From: Gordionus sp. m RMFG-2023
Lineage: Eukaryota > Nematomorpha > Gordioida > Chordodea > Parachordodidae
Direction: 5' to 3'
DNA: 64,000 bases
Assembly (NCBI RefSeq): GCF_954871325.1
Contig: NC_088776.1
Span: 32,722,508 to 32,786,507, forward strand
The position numbers and the translations under genes are program-made. This document shows positions 48,317-58,775 of the stretch, one piece after another. Numbering within the stretch: the stretch's first letter is position 1; every line of letters starts with the position of its first letter. A model generated the notes under the pieces. That model ran no database searches, was not told where the DNA came from, and saw only the letters and a program-made list of their open reading frames with translations.

Positions 48317-50485
48317 TAAATGAATATTTTGAAATTTCAATCATCTATAACAAACATTTTTGATTTAAAACGCCTATTTTGGCTGAATTGTATCTCATCC
48401 TTTGTTCTAATTTCAGAAAATTTATCTATGATTTTGGGAAAATTCCATTTAGATTATAATTTTTAGGTATATATATATATATTACACATGGAATACATTT
48501 CCAACGAAAAGGCTTTTAGAAATTAAAAAATGCATCCTTTATCCCTAATTTTTTTAAATTATTTTGTAAGTCATATTTGCAATATTGCATATTCTTGTGC
48601 AATTCATGCATATTAATTATTTCCATTAAATATTTTTATAATACAGTCTAGACAACAAATTATAAATATTTAAAACACATTAAAGCATTATTAGAAAATT
48701 GCAGTTATAATAGTCACCCATACGACATGGTTAAATAAACATATGCCCCCTCCCATAGATAATTAAACGCAAACCAATATATGAGTATTATTCGTAGAGG
48801 TTAATAGATAGCTGGACATCATTTCGGTTAACAAGAACTAGAATATTTTTAGAGGTTCTTCGAAATGAATCATATTGAGAAACTTATACACCAATTTAAT
48901 GATCCATTATTTTCCAGGAGAGGCCTTATATATATTGGCCAAGCTGTAAGAACGCCTTAGTAATTGTACCGACTAAAAAGGAAACTAAAATAGGGTTACC
49001 CTTAGAGGGAGAAGATGTTTTCATCTGGATCATCATTATTGGCTTAAGAGTGGGGGATAGAGGGCGTTGTAACTTTGTAACATTATAGTTCATCTTTCGA
49101 GATTTTATTGAACTTAACTTATAAAATTGAAAGTGACCCACAATAAAAGTTAAAAAAAAATAAAAGGCATTTTTTCGAAAATTATATAAAACATTTTAAA
49201 ATCATCAAATCAATCTACGCATATACATTTTGTATAACATGTTTAAATCTTATAAACCAAACAGGTAATTTAACAGTAAACCTTAATTATACAATCTAGC
49301 AATTGAATTTGATTTAATGGGTACAACAATAAAAGATTTTATATTCATTAGTTATATAATTGGTAAAACACTTCTACGATAATTAGAACGACATTTATGA
49401 TTTTTAGCCATTATTTCCCATCTTTTTAGTGTTCAGATTAGGCAGTTTGGTTTGTTTAACGAATTAAGTATTTTGATAAAATAATCCTTACATCCGTTTA
49501 CCTTTTAAATAAGACAATATATAAAAAAATTTATTAAATGCATCTCAATATAAATAAAATAATTAAAAATTTATGTAAAAAACTAAACCTCATTTTTAAA
49601 AAGATAGTTTTTAATTTTTATTTATAGTAATTTTTTGGAAAGATGATATAAATAAAACTTTATTTTGCCCTTTTGAAAAAGTTGATGTATTGAATTTATG
49701 ATTTTTTATAAGGTAAGGTATATATATATTTTTTTATCTTTTCACATTATATATATGTATATATATATTATGGTACTGTAATTGATATTTTTTTGATTGA
49801 TAACTAATTAATTAAAGTATTTAATATACCAATAATACCTGTGTATTTTTTTGTCCCTATATTTTGAAGGTTACAAAAGCGCCGACTGTAAAATAAACTA
49901 AATTGAAGAAGAACTGAACTTAAAATAATTATACTTTTTTAATCTGAAAATTAAGATCACAATCAAATATAAGATGAAAAAAATTGAGAGAAACATTGGA
50001 CGGTCTCTTTGATTAATTAATATAATATATCGTTATATAGTATATCTAATAAATCAAAATAAAAGATTTTAAAAAATTTAATTTGTATTTATAATAAATT
50101 GCAAAGACTATAATAATTAGTTAACATTAAAATAAAGATTGATACTCTTAGAATGTTTTTAACCTTTATTTATTATTCAATTCAGTGAAAAATGCATGGG
50201 TTTTGAAATAAATTATCTGATGAGTCTTAATATTAAGCAACAATAAATAACTGCTAAGAACTAATGGATAGTCACACATGGTCATTTTTTTAAATGTAAA
50301 CTAATCCTTGGTAATATCTGTGCTATGTTTTGGCGGGATCCGAAAGGGCCGTCGTTAGATTTTTATAAAATTTTTTACTAAAAACGCATCTAAAATTTTT
50401 TATTAGCAAAACAAATTTTTTCATATCATAACCAAAATTATCATAAATTTGATTGCACATCCATCACATTATATGACAGCTATGC
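48317..50485 (+). other. Gene-free AT-rich DNA
   Basis: A less AT-rich patch at 48951-49088 gives a 45-codon plus-strand reading (NALVIVPTKKETKIGLPLEG...) and an overlapping minus frame. Neither resembles a known protein. Long TA runs lie near 49720-49770. Nothing else is seen. Confidence 0.35.
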
Positions 50486-51196
50486 TTATTCAAAGACAAT
50501 CGAATAATAACGAATACGAATAATTAATTATTCGTTTTGTTTGAATACGAATAAAGATACTCGATTCGAATAAAACGAGTAACAAATTATTAGAATAATT
50601 CGTAAATTCTACGAATTATTAGAAATTCGAATAATTCGAATATTTATCAACTAATTATTTTCGTAAAGGATTCGACTAATTTGTTTATTCGATCGAATTA
50701 TTCGAAATAGTTAATAATATGTTTTTAAATTTAATTATTTGTTATTTCTATTAATAACTTATCAGTCTAATGAGTGATTTGATTAGGAAGGTATACATAA
50801 ATGGAAAGACTTTTTTATGGAACTAATTTTCTCATAAATTTAATGTCTTATAAGAAAAACTCTTTGCTTTAAAAATTGGTCTGGCAATATCAATTAAGTT
50901 AATATGCATTTTAATTTCCTTAATAACTTGATCTCATGGCTTATTATCAGATTATTTGTAATAATTTTTTGTTTAAAACTAGCTAGATATGCAATATAAA
51001 ACAATAAATTATTTCAATATATTTTCGCCGTACCAATTATTTTATAATATTTTTTTTTAAACGAATAATTCTAATCGAAAATAAATAGTAAATTTTATAA
51101 TTCGTACGAATACGAATAATAAATTATTCAATTTATTTAAATGAATCAAATACGAATAATGACCTATTAGAATTCGTATTCGTTTTTGAATAGGCC
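50486..51196. mobile_element. CGAAT-rich hAT-like element without coding sequence
   Basis: The left end TATTCAAAGACAATCGAATA and the inverted right end TATTCAAAAACGAATACG match. Both sides are filled with ACGAATAATTCG-type words, including the palindrome ATTCGATCGAAT at 50697-50708 that also occurs in the element at 6746-7775. No transposase piece and no clear target duplication were found. It is likely a non-autonomous relative of the 6.7 kb element. Confidence 0.6.
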
Positions 51197-51308
51197 TATA
51201 GCAGCTATAAAGATTTGAGATACACGATTGATTGCTTGTGTAAAAACATTGTTTTTTGGGATGTAAAAATATAGATAAAAGTAAATTAAATATTACAATA
51301 TTATATAA

Positions 51309-51500
51309 TATTGCCTTCGTAGATTTTTACCACGGAGGGGGGACGCAGTCATTGAAATTTAAAGGGGATTTTGATTATTTTGATTTGTTAGTGGGTAAGA
51401 AAAGAAAGTGGTTAAGAATATGTAGGAAGTAGGAAGAGGTTAGGGGGTAGGAGGGAATAAGGAGGTAAATTGTTATTGGTAGGGGGTGTTAAGTACCTTC
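51309..51500. repeat. G/purine-rich repeat related to 22044-22300
   Basis: CCACGGAGGGGGGACGCAG and the following TCATTGAAATTTAAAGGGG echo CCTCGGAGGGGGTAAGACGC and TCATTAAAATCTTAGCAGGG at 22 kb. The right half is AGGAAGTAGGAAGAGG-type purine sequence. Boundaries and class are unknown. Confidence 0.35.
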
Positions 51501-51990
51501 TGTAAAATTATGACTATAAAAATTAATATTACTTATATTTATAAAAACTTATAAATTGAAAAATGATTCAACAAATAAAACGTATGTAGTTTAAAATTGA
51601 TTTAAAGCCCTGTAACTTTAAAAATTGGTGATTATTATAACTAGAGAAACTGGACCCTGGCCTTGTCAGAATTTAAAATTAGGATTTAGCATATAAATGA
51701 ATAGATTCGAATAACCAATTTTACGTCGCATAACCTAATATCTAAAAACAGCCATTATACCATCATTCCATCTTTCTGGCCTTAATAAATCCTCCTGAAA
51801 AACTCAAATCACAAAATGATGTTCCATATTCCTTCTCGCTTCGCAATCTGAATATTTTGCCTAAATAATTTTATAAATATTATCAGAATAGTTAGCCTTT
51901 TGATATACACTAAAATTAATTATTGTATAAAAATATTAGTAATAAGTAATTATTTTTTATAGAGAATATCGCCTGTTAGAATTTTCTGCA
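51501..51990. other. AT-rich spacer
   Basis: No recognisable feature lies between the purine-rich repeat and the TA-flanked element. Confidence 0.5.
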
Positions 51991-51992
51991 TA

Positions 51993-52837
51993 GGGGAGAA
52001 CTGAGTTATATGACAGGTGTTTTGCTCATTTGTGATAAAAAAAAATTTTATTAAAAGATTTACAAATTGTATTATAGTTTAACCTCATAATTAGACTATA
52101 TAATAAATTGAATATAAACTTTTTACCTTTCATTGTACACTATTTAGGACTAAGAAGAGACGTGTTTTTTGCTATTTACCACGACCCTGGTAAGATGGAA
52201 AGTCTGTAAGAGTAAAAGAATAAATATCAAAATAGGGAATCGAAATCATCAAAATTAGCTTAGAAAAACTATATCCTACCCCTTTCTTCCTCTTTCTTCT
52301 TATTTTACTTCCGCCCCTATTAAATTTCAGTGAAGATCTTACATCATTCCTCGTAACATATATGTTATCCTATAGTGCTAATCAAGTGAGTGGGCTATAA
52401 TATAATTTATATATTTAACTGTGTTGTAGATTCCACAGGCCTGCTTAAAATTTTATAGGATCTTTTCCATGGAAGATTCTTATTCCACATTGTCTTTTTA
52501 CCCCTTGCCATATAGCCCCAGGGGTAGTCAGTTAACTTAAATGGCTCAAGCAATTCTTCAAGATAAACTATTGGAACAAGTTTATTCAGTAGCGTAGACA
52601 TGGAGTTATATATTCTAAAAATATAATAAAACTTGATATAGTATACTTTTGCTCAAAACAAAAAATGCCAAATAAAAAAGTTAATATCTTCTGAATGTGG
52701 ATCTCTAAATAATAAATAGATAAATAGTATGCTTAGTAATATATCTTTTGATTAAATTTGGAACAATTAGTCCTAGAGAAAAATAGTTATAGACTTTTGC
52801 TTTTTTACTACATCTGCCATATAACCCCGGTCTCCCC
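51993..52837. mobile_element. TA-flanked TIR element, family C, copy 2
   Basis: The left end is GGGGAGAACTGAGTTATATG and the inverted right end AGGGGAGACCGGGGTTATAT, the best-preserved terminus of the family. TA flanks at 51991-51992 and 52838-52839. Inner blocks (CATATAGCCCCAGGGGTAGT on +, TCAAAAGATATATTAC on -) align with the copies at 47027 and 61117. A 64-codon minus-strand frame (52407-52601) does not keep its reading in the other copies, so it is not credited. Confidence 0.85.
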
Positions 52838-52839
52838 TA

Positions 52840-55220
52840 ATTATCAATAATTTTATCTGATATATTTTTACCAATTCTATTTAATAAGCTTTAGCGTTAT
52901 TGCCCCATGTCTACCTATATGTTTTAGCCTAGTTTAATGCCAAAAAGAAATACTTCGAGGAACAAGAAAAGAAAGGAAAAGGAATGGGTATTGGAATCTT
53001 TAAACAAGTTTATGAACGAGACTCAACCTGCTTACCGATAATTTTAATTATATTCAAAATCGATTTATATTAAGCTTATTCTGATCCAAAAAAATTATTT
53101 TTAACATAAAATTCTTCTTTTGGATCAAGAATATCAGTGTGAAATAAAGGGGTTGGATATTATTTGCAGCAATATTTGGAAAAAAGATTAAAATAATTCA
53201 TGGCTTTCAATATTTTCACATCTTCTTTTTAATTCAAACTCAAATTATTAATCAGAATGTAATAATCATTAATTCTATATGAATCTTTATCAAACTCATA
53301 TTAATCAGTATTAACAACTTCACCGCATTGATCATATGAATATAATAGGCCTTTTTTAAAGTTCTCTTGCTATATATATATATTATCTAGTAAAATTAGG
53401 TAAACAAAGATTTTAGAAAAATAAGTATCTGCTCTAAGAATTTCAATTTCTAAAATCATACATAATGATTATTGCAGATATGATGCAGATTATAAATATT
53501 TTGAAACATTTAAGATAATATTTATAGAAAAGGTAATATTTACAGAAAAAGATAATATTTAAAATAAAAAGGTCCATTATAGCGTCAAAATTTATTATTA
53601 AGACTAATAAATCTTGGCTTTAACAATATCTCCACCTTTTGCAAATAAAATATTATAGTTTTAACAGTTTTAATTGCATATTTGAGATCCCCAACAGTGG
53701 ATCTAAATGCATCTTTTTCTAGCCTTTAATTTTAAATTTTTTTTAATAATAGATTAATTAAAATTAATGACTGAATTAGAAAAATTAATTAATAATTTTG
53801 GAAATATAATATAAATTTTGGACCAAGAATAAGGAGAAACATGTTGATACAAGAACAAGATGAGCATAGTAATGAAAACATAAAGTTTTACTATGCTTTT
53901 AATTTAGAAACTGTTGTTATACCTAAAAAAATCCTGCGTGATACTAGCCCCATCTATTGATCCAAAATTGGTTTTTATAGTAGGACTTGTTAAGAGCCAG
54001 AATCTAATCGAAAATCTTCCAAAGTCTATAAACAACTCTTGGATTCAAATTCTTAGCATATCTTATACATATTCTAAACTGTTCATGAGAACTACAATCA
54101 TTTGTATCATCAGCCATTATAGAATAATAGCCAGTCACTTATATTCATCATTATTAGTTGAGTAATATTCTTGGAAATGAAAGAAATTATTTTATGAATT
54201 AGAAAATAAATAATGGGCATTAGAAGGGAGAAGAGAGTTATGTAAGAATTATCATTTACCTTGAAAGCTTATCTTCATTTATTGATGCTATCTATTTTTT
54301 TTCGTAAGTATCTCTAAAAGACTATTCGAGTTTTGCACATAATAAAATTATGACAAGTGACATATATTCATGCCTCTCACTATTTCTTTTAGTTTATGAA
54401 ATAATTTTATCAGCAATATTACCTTATTATAAATAACTCTAAAACATCATGTTCTTTATATATCTTTCCATTTTGGCATGGTTATGACAATAAGCTTTGC
54501 CTTTTGTTAGATCCTATATCCATTGAGAATGAAATATTATATAATAATATTCACTATCTATATCGCTACAAGGAAATTCATTTCATTAAAATTAAAATTA
54601 ACGTTATAATATATTTTTTAATATTTAAATATGATAATAATACATTTTTTTAAATGGGTGCTAATTTTTAAAAAATTGGATGTAAATATTCAAAAAATTA
54701 TATGCGAAGTTTCCAAAATTAGTGCTTACTTTTCAAGCATACACTTAGCTAAAAACACTAGTGGAATTAGGCAGGTCACAAAATATCCAAAAAGTAATGT
54801 GATTTTACCGAGGTACCTTGCAAATTTAAATTTACGGTCCTCGAACCCGACCCGTTCATTTGTATTTATAAGCCAGACTTTTAAAAATTAATGATAAATA
54901 TATATAAAAGGCATTTTTAAGAAATTAAGTAAAATATAAATCACTAATTACTTTGTCAACCACGTAGAAATTCTAATTATAGTTCTTAATTTAATAAAAG
55001 AAAAGAGAACATAATAAATCAGAAAGTATAAGTATGACCATCAAAAAATTTTGTTCGATCAGCCGTCTTAATATGTTTTGGACTTTTCAATAAATCTTTT
55101 TTTTTTGTACTGTTTTCAACTTTTTTTCAGATATAATCATAACACCTTGGCTTCAAATAGCAAAACTCCCTAAAACGGCTTTTCGTAAGTCTATCCCTAA
55201 TATTATCCGCATCTCTTATT
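52840..55220 (+). other. Gene-free DNA with small coding-like frames
   Basis: At 52937-53041 a 34-codon ATG frame starts MPKRNTSRNKKRKEKEW, strongly basic and Lys/Arg/Glu-rich. At 53840 another short frame reads MLIQEQDEHSNENIKFYY and stops within 40 codons. Both look more protein-like than the background but match no family I can name. A degenerate TIR-like GCCCCATGTCTACCTA lies at 52902-52917. A GC patch near 54838-54857 (TCGAACCCGACCCG) may be a transposon scrap. Confidence 0.3.
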
Positions 55221-56056
55221 CAGGGTTGTGTATACCGGTCAAATACGTTTCGGTCAATTGACCGATATTTGATCGATCCAATATTTTGTCAATTGACCGA
55301 TATTTGATCGATCCAATATTCTGTCAATTGACCGATATTTGACCTCGCAAATGTGGTTAAATTCAAATTAGATTTTTAAGTCAATATTAACTTTATTTTA
55401 TATATAATAGTAAATATAATATTAATATTTAATATTTTTGAAATTAATTGTCATTCAATAATTAATTTTTAGCTCTCCATGGCAGAGTTTTATTCTGATT
55501 CATATTTAATATTATCATTTTCTTTAATTAATATTTTTTAATCAATTTTCCGGTCGAAATCTTCAATCGGTTTCTGTTTTACTAAGAAAATTAACCTAAA
55601 TAGATCAATTTCTTTCTGAAGAAGAAGTAGAACTAAGAATGGTTAGTAAAATGTCACTTATCTTAATGAGCAGTGTGAGCAAAGCTCATTCGACTAACTT
55701 ACCAGAATCTGATTGTTTCTTATGGAAGTTACTGATTTTCACACAATTTCCTATTAACATGCCGCCTTTACTTCTGAATTTATGATATCATTTGAAATAT
55801 TTTAATCATTAGCAACTTGTAAAATGCCTAATTCTTAGATTATATTACTTACTTCATTAAATTCGTTACTAGTGAGATGATCCCCTTGATATTGGGGACT
55901 CAATAAATAAGCAGCATTGTGATCACATGTATTTATATCGTCAAACATATTTTTTATTTTTTCATCAGATTTTTTTTAGAGTATTTGATCGTATTTGGCC
56001 AGGTCAAATACTCTTCGGGTTAATTGACTGGTCAATTGACCGACTTGCTTACTCTG
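55221..56056 (-). mobile_element. hAT element with GGTCAATTGACC repeats
   Basis: The left end is CAGGGTTGTGTATACCGG and the inverted right end CAGAGTAAGCAAGTCGG. CTCTTATT before and TTCCTATC after agree at five of eight bases, all differences being transitions, so an eroded 8-base duplication is plausible. The 12-base palindrome GGTCAATTGACC sits near each end (55252-55263 and 56030-56041). The left side has a 35-base tandem unit repeated about 2.6 times from 55253. The interior keeps minus-strand transposase pieces. Confidence 0.8.
55550..55975 (-). pseudogene. hAT transposase remnant (C-terminal half)
   Basis: Minus-strand readings include DDINTCDHNAAYLLSPQYQG, matching the hAT motif of the H-x-A-A-x-x-L-N-P-x-Y type ahead of the C-terminus. 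Further on comes SSTSSSERN, the S-S-x-x-x-E-R-N core of the dimerisation domain, then SKTETD near the K-R-N-R-L position. Internal stops and a frame change break it. The order and spacing fit one decayed hAT gene. Confidence 0.75.
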
Positions 56057-56779
56057 TTCCTATCTTGTCCTTATCATTTCTTTCTGGATCTTAAAATCTA
56101 TTCTTGCTTAAGTTACTCCCAACAATTTCTCTTTATTCTTCTTATTCCACCAAAACTCTATAAAGCTCAAAAAATTCAATTTAAATTACGGCTAAGGAAT
56201 TTATTTGATCTAAATAAATATTTATATAATAACATAACATTCATATTTATTGATACTAAAAACCTTTCAGAAATACTAATTCCTCGTTCAGACTGTTTGC
56301 TAGAATTGCCAATATTTTTTTAGCTAATCTTAATAGCTTTGATAAATATTTTTCTTTTCGTTTCCATCAAAGTAGGAAATTAGTTTGAAGTAAATCCTCT
56401 ACTCAAGTAATTTAAATAAAAAGTGAAACCATTAATAATAATTTTAAAAAAGTAATTTAAATTAATTGTTTATTAATTGTAAACTTACTAAACTAAGTAT
56501 TCTAAAATCTTGCTAAATTATTCAAAAACTCGTTATTTTATGATTTAAATATCAAACATTTCATTTGTAATTTAATACTTTAATTGAATTCTCTTTGCTT
56601 TTGGGGAAACGGGCAAAATCAGATTTTCATCCACGTTGATGTTATATTCTTTCATGATCAAATCCAATGTTTTCGATATATTTTTTACATAATTAATTTC
56701 TTCCGACGACCATATCCTCGGTTATTGATGCATTGGTATTAAATGGTGAAATTTCAATTTTAAATAACAAATAAAAGTT
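56057..56779. other. AT-rich DNA without recognised genes
   Basis: A plus-strand 99-codon frame (56024-56323) starts inside the hAT right end and runs on as Leu/Phe/Tyr-rich low complexity. It is treated as chance. Confidence 0.45.
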
Positions 56780-56788
56780 GTAAATTTT

Positions 56789-56885
56789 TTAATCCGCTCA
56801 CCCGCCCGCCCGCCCCTTTTTTAAAAAATTTTAACCCGCTCGCCTACAGCAGACTGGCTAAAAACCCGTCCAATGCAGACGTCTA
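56789..56885. repeat. CCCG-repeat patch, possible transposon edge
   Basis: Four CCCG-type units (56800-56815) sit beside AACCCGCTCGCC and AAACCCGTCC words in AT-rich sequence. The style resembles the subterminal repeats of the hAT elements, but no ends were found. Confidence 0.3.
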
Positions 56886-56952
56886 ATACAGATATGACAT
56901 GTACCCAAGTCTTAGGTCTAGTTTATTGTAGTTACTAATAAAATTTTTATTT

Positions 56953-57570
56953 TTAGCTTTCACCTTTTCTGGTGGTAACCTCATTCAATATCTCTCTCCA
57001 CTTTATGTTATTCATGCTATCTCTTTTATCTAATTTATATTTCTTCATATTGGCTCTAACTTTATGGCCCCATTGAAGTTTTGGCCTTCCTCTTTTACGT
57101 TTGCCCATCACTTCCAAACTCTTAACCTTATTTCCTATATAGTTCATACGCCTTCTCATTGTGTATCCCACCTACGTCTGTTCACCATTATCTTAGTCTT
57201 AGTACTTTTAAACTTCCTAGTCTTATATTTCACACCTTATTCTTTCTTGATACTCCAGCAATCATCCTCAGCATTCTCATCTTCATAGTTTGTAGACTTC
57301 TCTTATGATTTTTTGGTTGGCTATGTTTCCGAACTATATAGAATAGTTGGTTATACTAAGGAACTGTAAATTTTTCCCTTCGATTTGTGTGAGATTCTTT
57401 TGTCAAAGACTCCAGATAAAGATCTCCACTTTAACCATCCTTGATTAATTTTACTCTTTATCTCTTTCTCGATTGCGCCGTTCGTTTGTATAGTGGAGCC
57501 CAAATATTTGCAGCTTTCAATTGCCGATTGCCATTTATTTATATCAATGCTTTCTGTTTCATCTCCTCAA
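56953..57570 (-). mobile_element. RTE-type LINE fragment, 3' end of reverse transcriptase ORF
   Basis: Minus-strand translation gives ESCKYLGSTIQTNGAIEKEI, then GWLKWRSLSGVFDKRI and KSKGKIYSS. These are the C-terminal blocks of RTE-clade reverse transcriptases (KYLGS-I..., GW.KWR.LSGVL.D, LK.K.Y). Further on, in other frames, come MRMLRMIAGVSRKNKV and, in an open frame ending at 56953, GKRKRGRPKLQW followed by an SMNNIKWREIL-type tail, the W-x-x-x-x-R motif close. Several stops and frame changes break it. Endonuclease, the YxDD palm motif and the 5' end are absent, as usual for 5'-truncated LINE copies. Confidence 0.88.
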
Positions 57571-58767
57571 CTAAATAATTACTAATAAAAAATATTACAA
57601 ATACATTTATATTTGAATAGTAGCAACTACTAAAGTGACAACTCTATAGATAAATTGACCAAGTCGATTATGATCAATTTTGTAAAATAACAATAAATGA
57701 ATGATCACTCTGTGTAGTTAAAATTTTTATATATAAATTTCAAATAAATTAATAAAAAAATATTTCTACCTGAAAAACAGGTGTAAAACTGCATACATGC
57801 ATAAATTATACGAATCGTAAATTGTTTATATTATATATAAAATTTACTAAAAGATAAAGGGAGCGAACTATAAATAATGATTGATTGGAAGTTTGAAATA
57901 AAATAGAAAAAATTTATCCCGGAGAAAAAACATTTTTAGAATTTTTTTAAATATTATAATGTGTTAAAGAGAATAAAAGTATATATTAAATTACTTTTTA
58001 AATTATTATCTCGAAATTTACCCCACACCTTTTTATTTTATTTGGAGGCCCGAGAAAAAATTGTAAAGAGGAACTATATAAAACGATGTTATAAGTAGGC
58101 AGTGTCTAAATAAAAGTGGAAATAAGAGCAAGTTGCCTAATTCTAAAGGAAGTAGAGAATAAGCCATTAAGGGAGTAATGAATAAGCTTTAAATGAACAG
58201 GGAGTAAAGATATAAGGCTAAATATTTTTTCTTTGCCAAATCTCGAGGCTAACATAATATTATTTTGGCTAAAATCTTAGTTGAGTCGTTTTTAAAAATC
58301 AACCCGAATCGGGCTTTTAAACAACTCTAAAAGAATTCTGATCAAGGTTTATTTTAAGTTTGCCCGGGCTTTATGAGTGCTGTTTAAATGCACCAGTATT
58401 TCTTTAATTTTTATCTTCATTTGTTTTTGAAATTTTGACTTGCCTCAAGACCCAATAGTCCCCCCCCCTAGAAACATCACTAGTTCTGATAGGTCAACTA
58501 GTCCTATTTGCCATACATTTGGTGATAGATTTTTTGTTTAAAATCATCAAAATATTACTTTTTTAAAAAGAGTATAAAGTTTTTATTTTACATTGTTGTG
58601 TAGATTTGATGGGAAATATTTCCATATTTTTTAATTTATTTGCAAAAATTGTTACAATAATATATTTCTATTCTTAGCAATTTTTAAGTTAAATAATTTT
58701 ATTTGCAAATAAATTTGAAAAAAACGGATATGTTTTTCATCAAAACTGCACAACACTTTATAAATTG
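57571..58767. other. Gene-free AT-rich DNA
   Basis: A 9-base C run lies at 58460-58468. A patch at 58300-58380 carries AACCCGAATCGGGCTT and TTTGCCCGGGCTTT words, again like hAT subterminal repeats. No gene is supported. Confidence 0.4.
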
Positions 58768-58775
58768 TTTATCAG

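Noticed and set aside
48105-48344. 79-codon minus-strand frame as a transposase start for family C
   Set aside because: It crosses the element's right edge, and its reading is not kept in the copies at 51993 and 61117.
52407-52601. 64-codon minus-strand frame inside family C copy 2
   Set aside because: The aligned region of copy 3 gives a different reading with stops, and no transposase motif is present.
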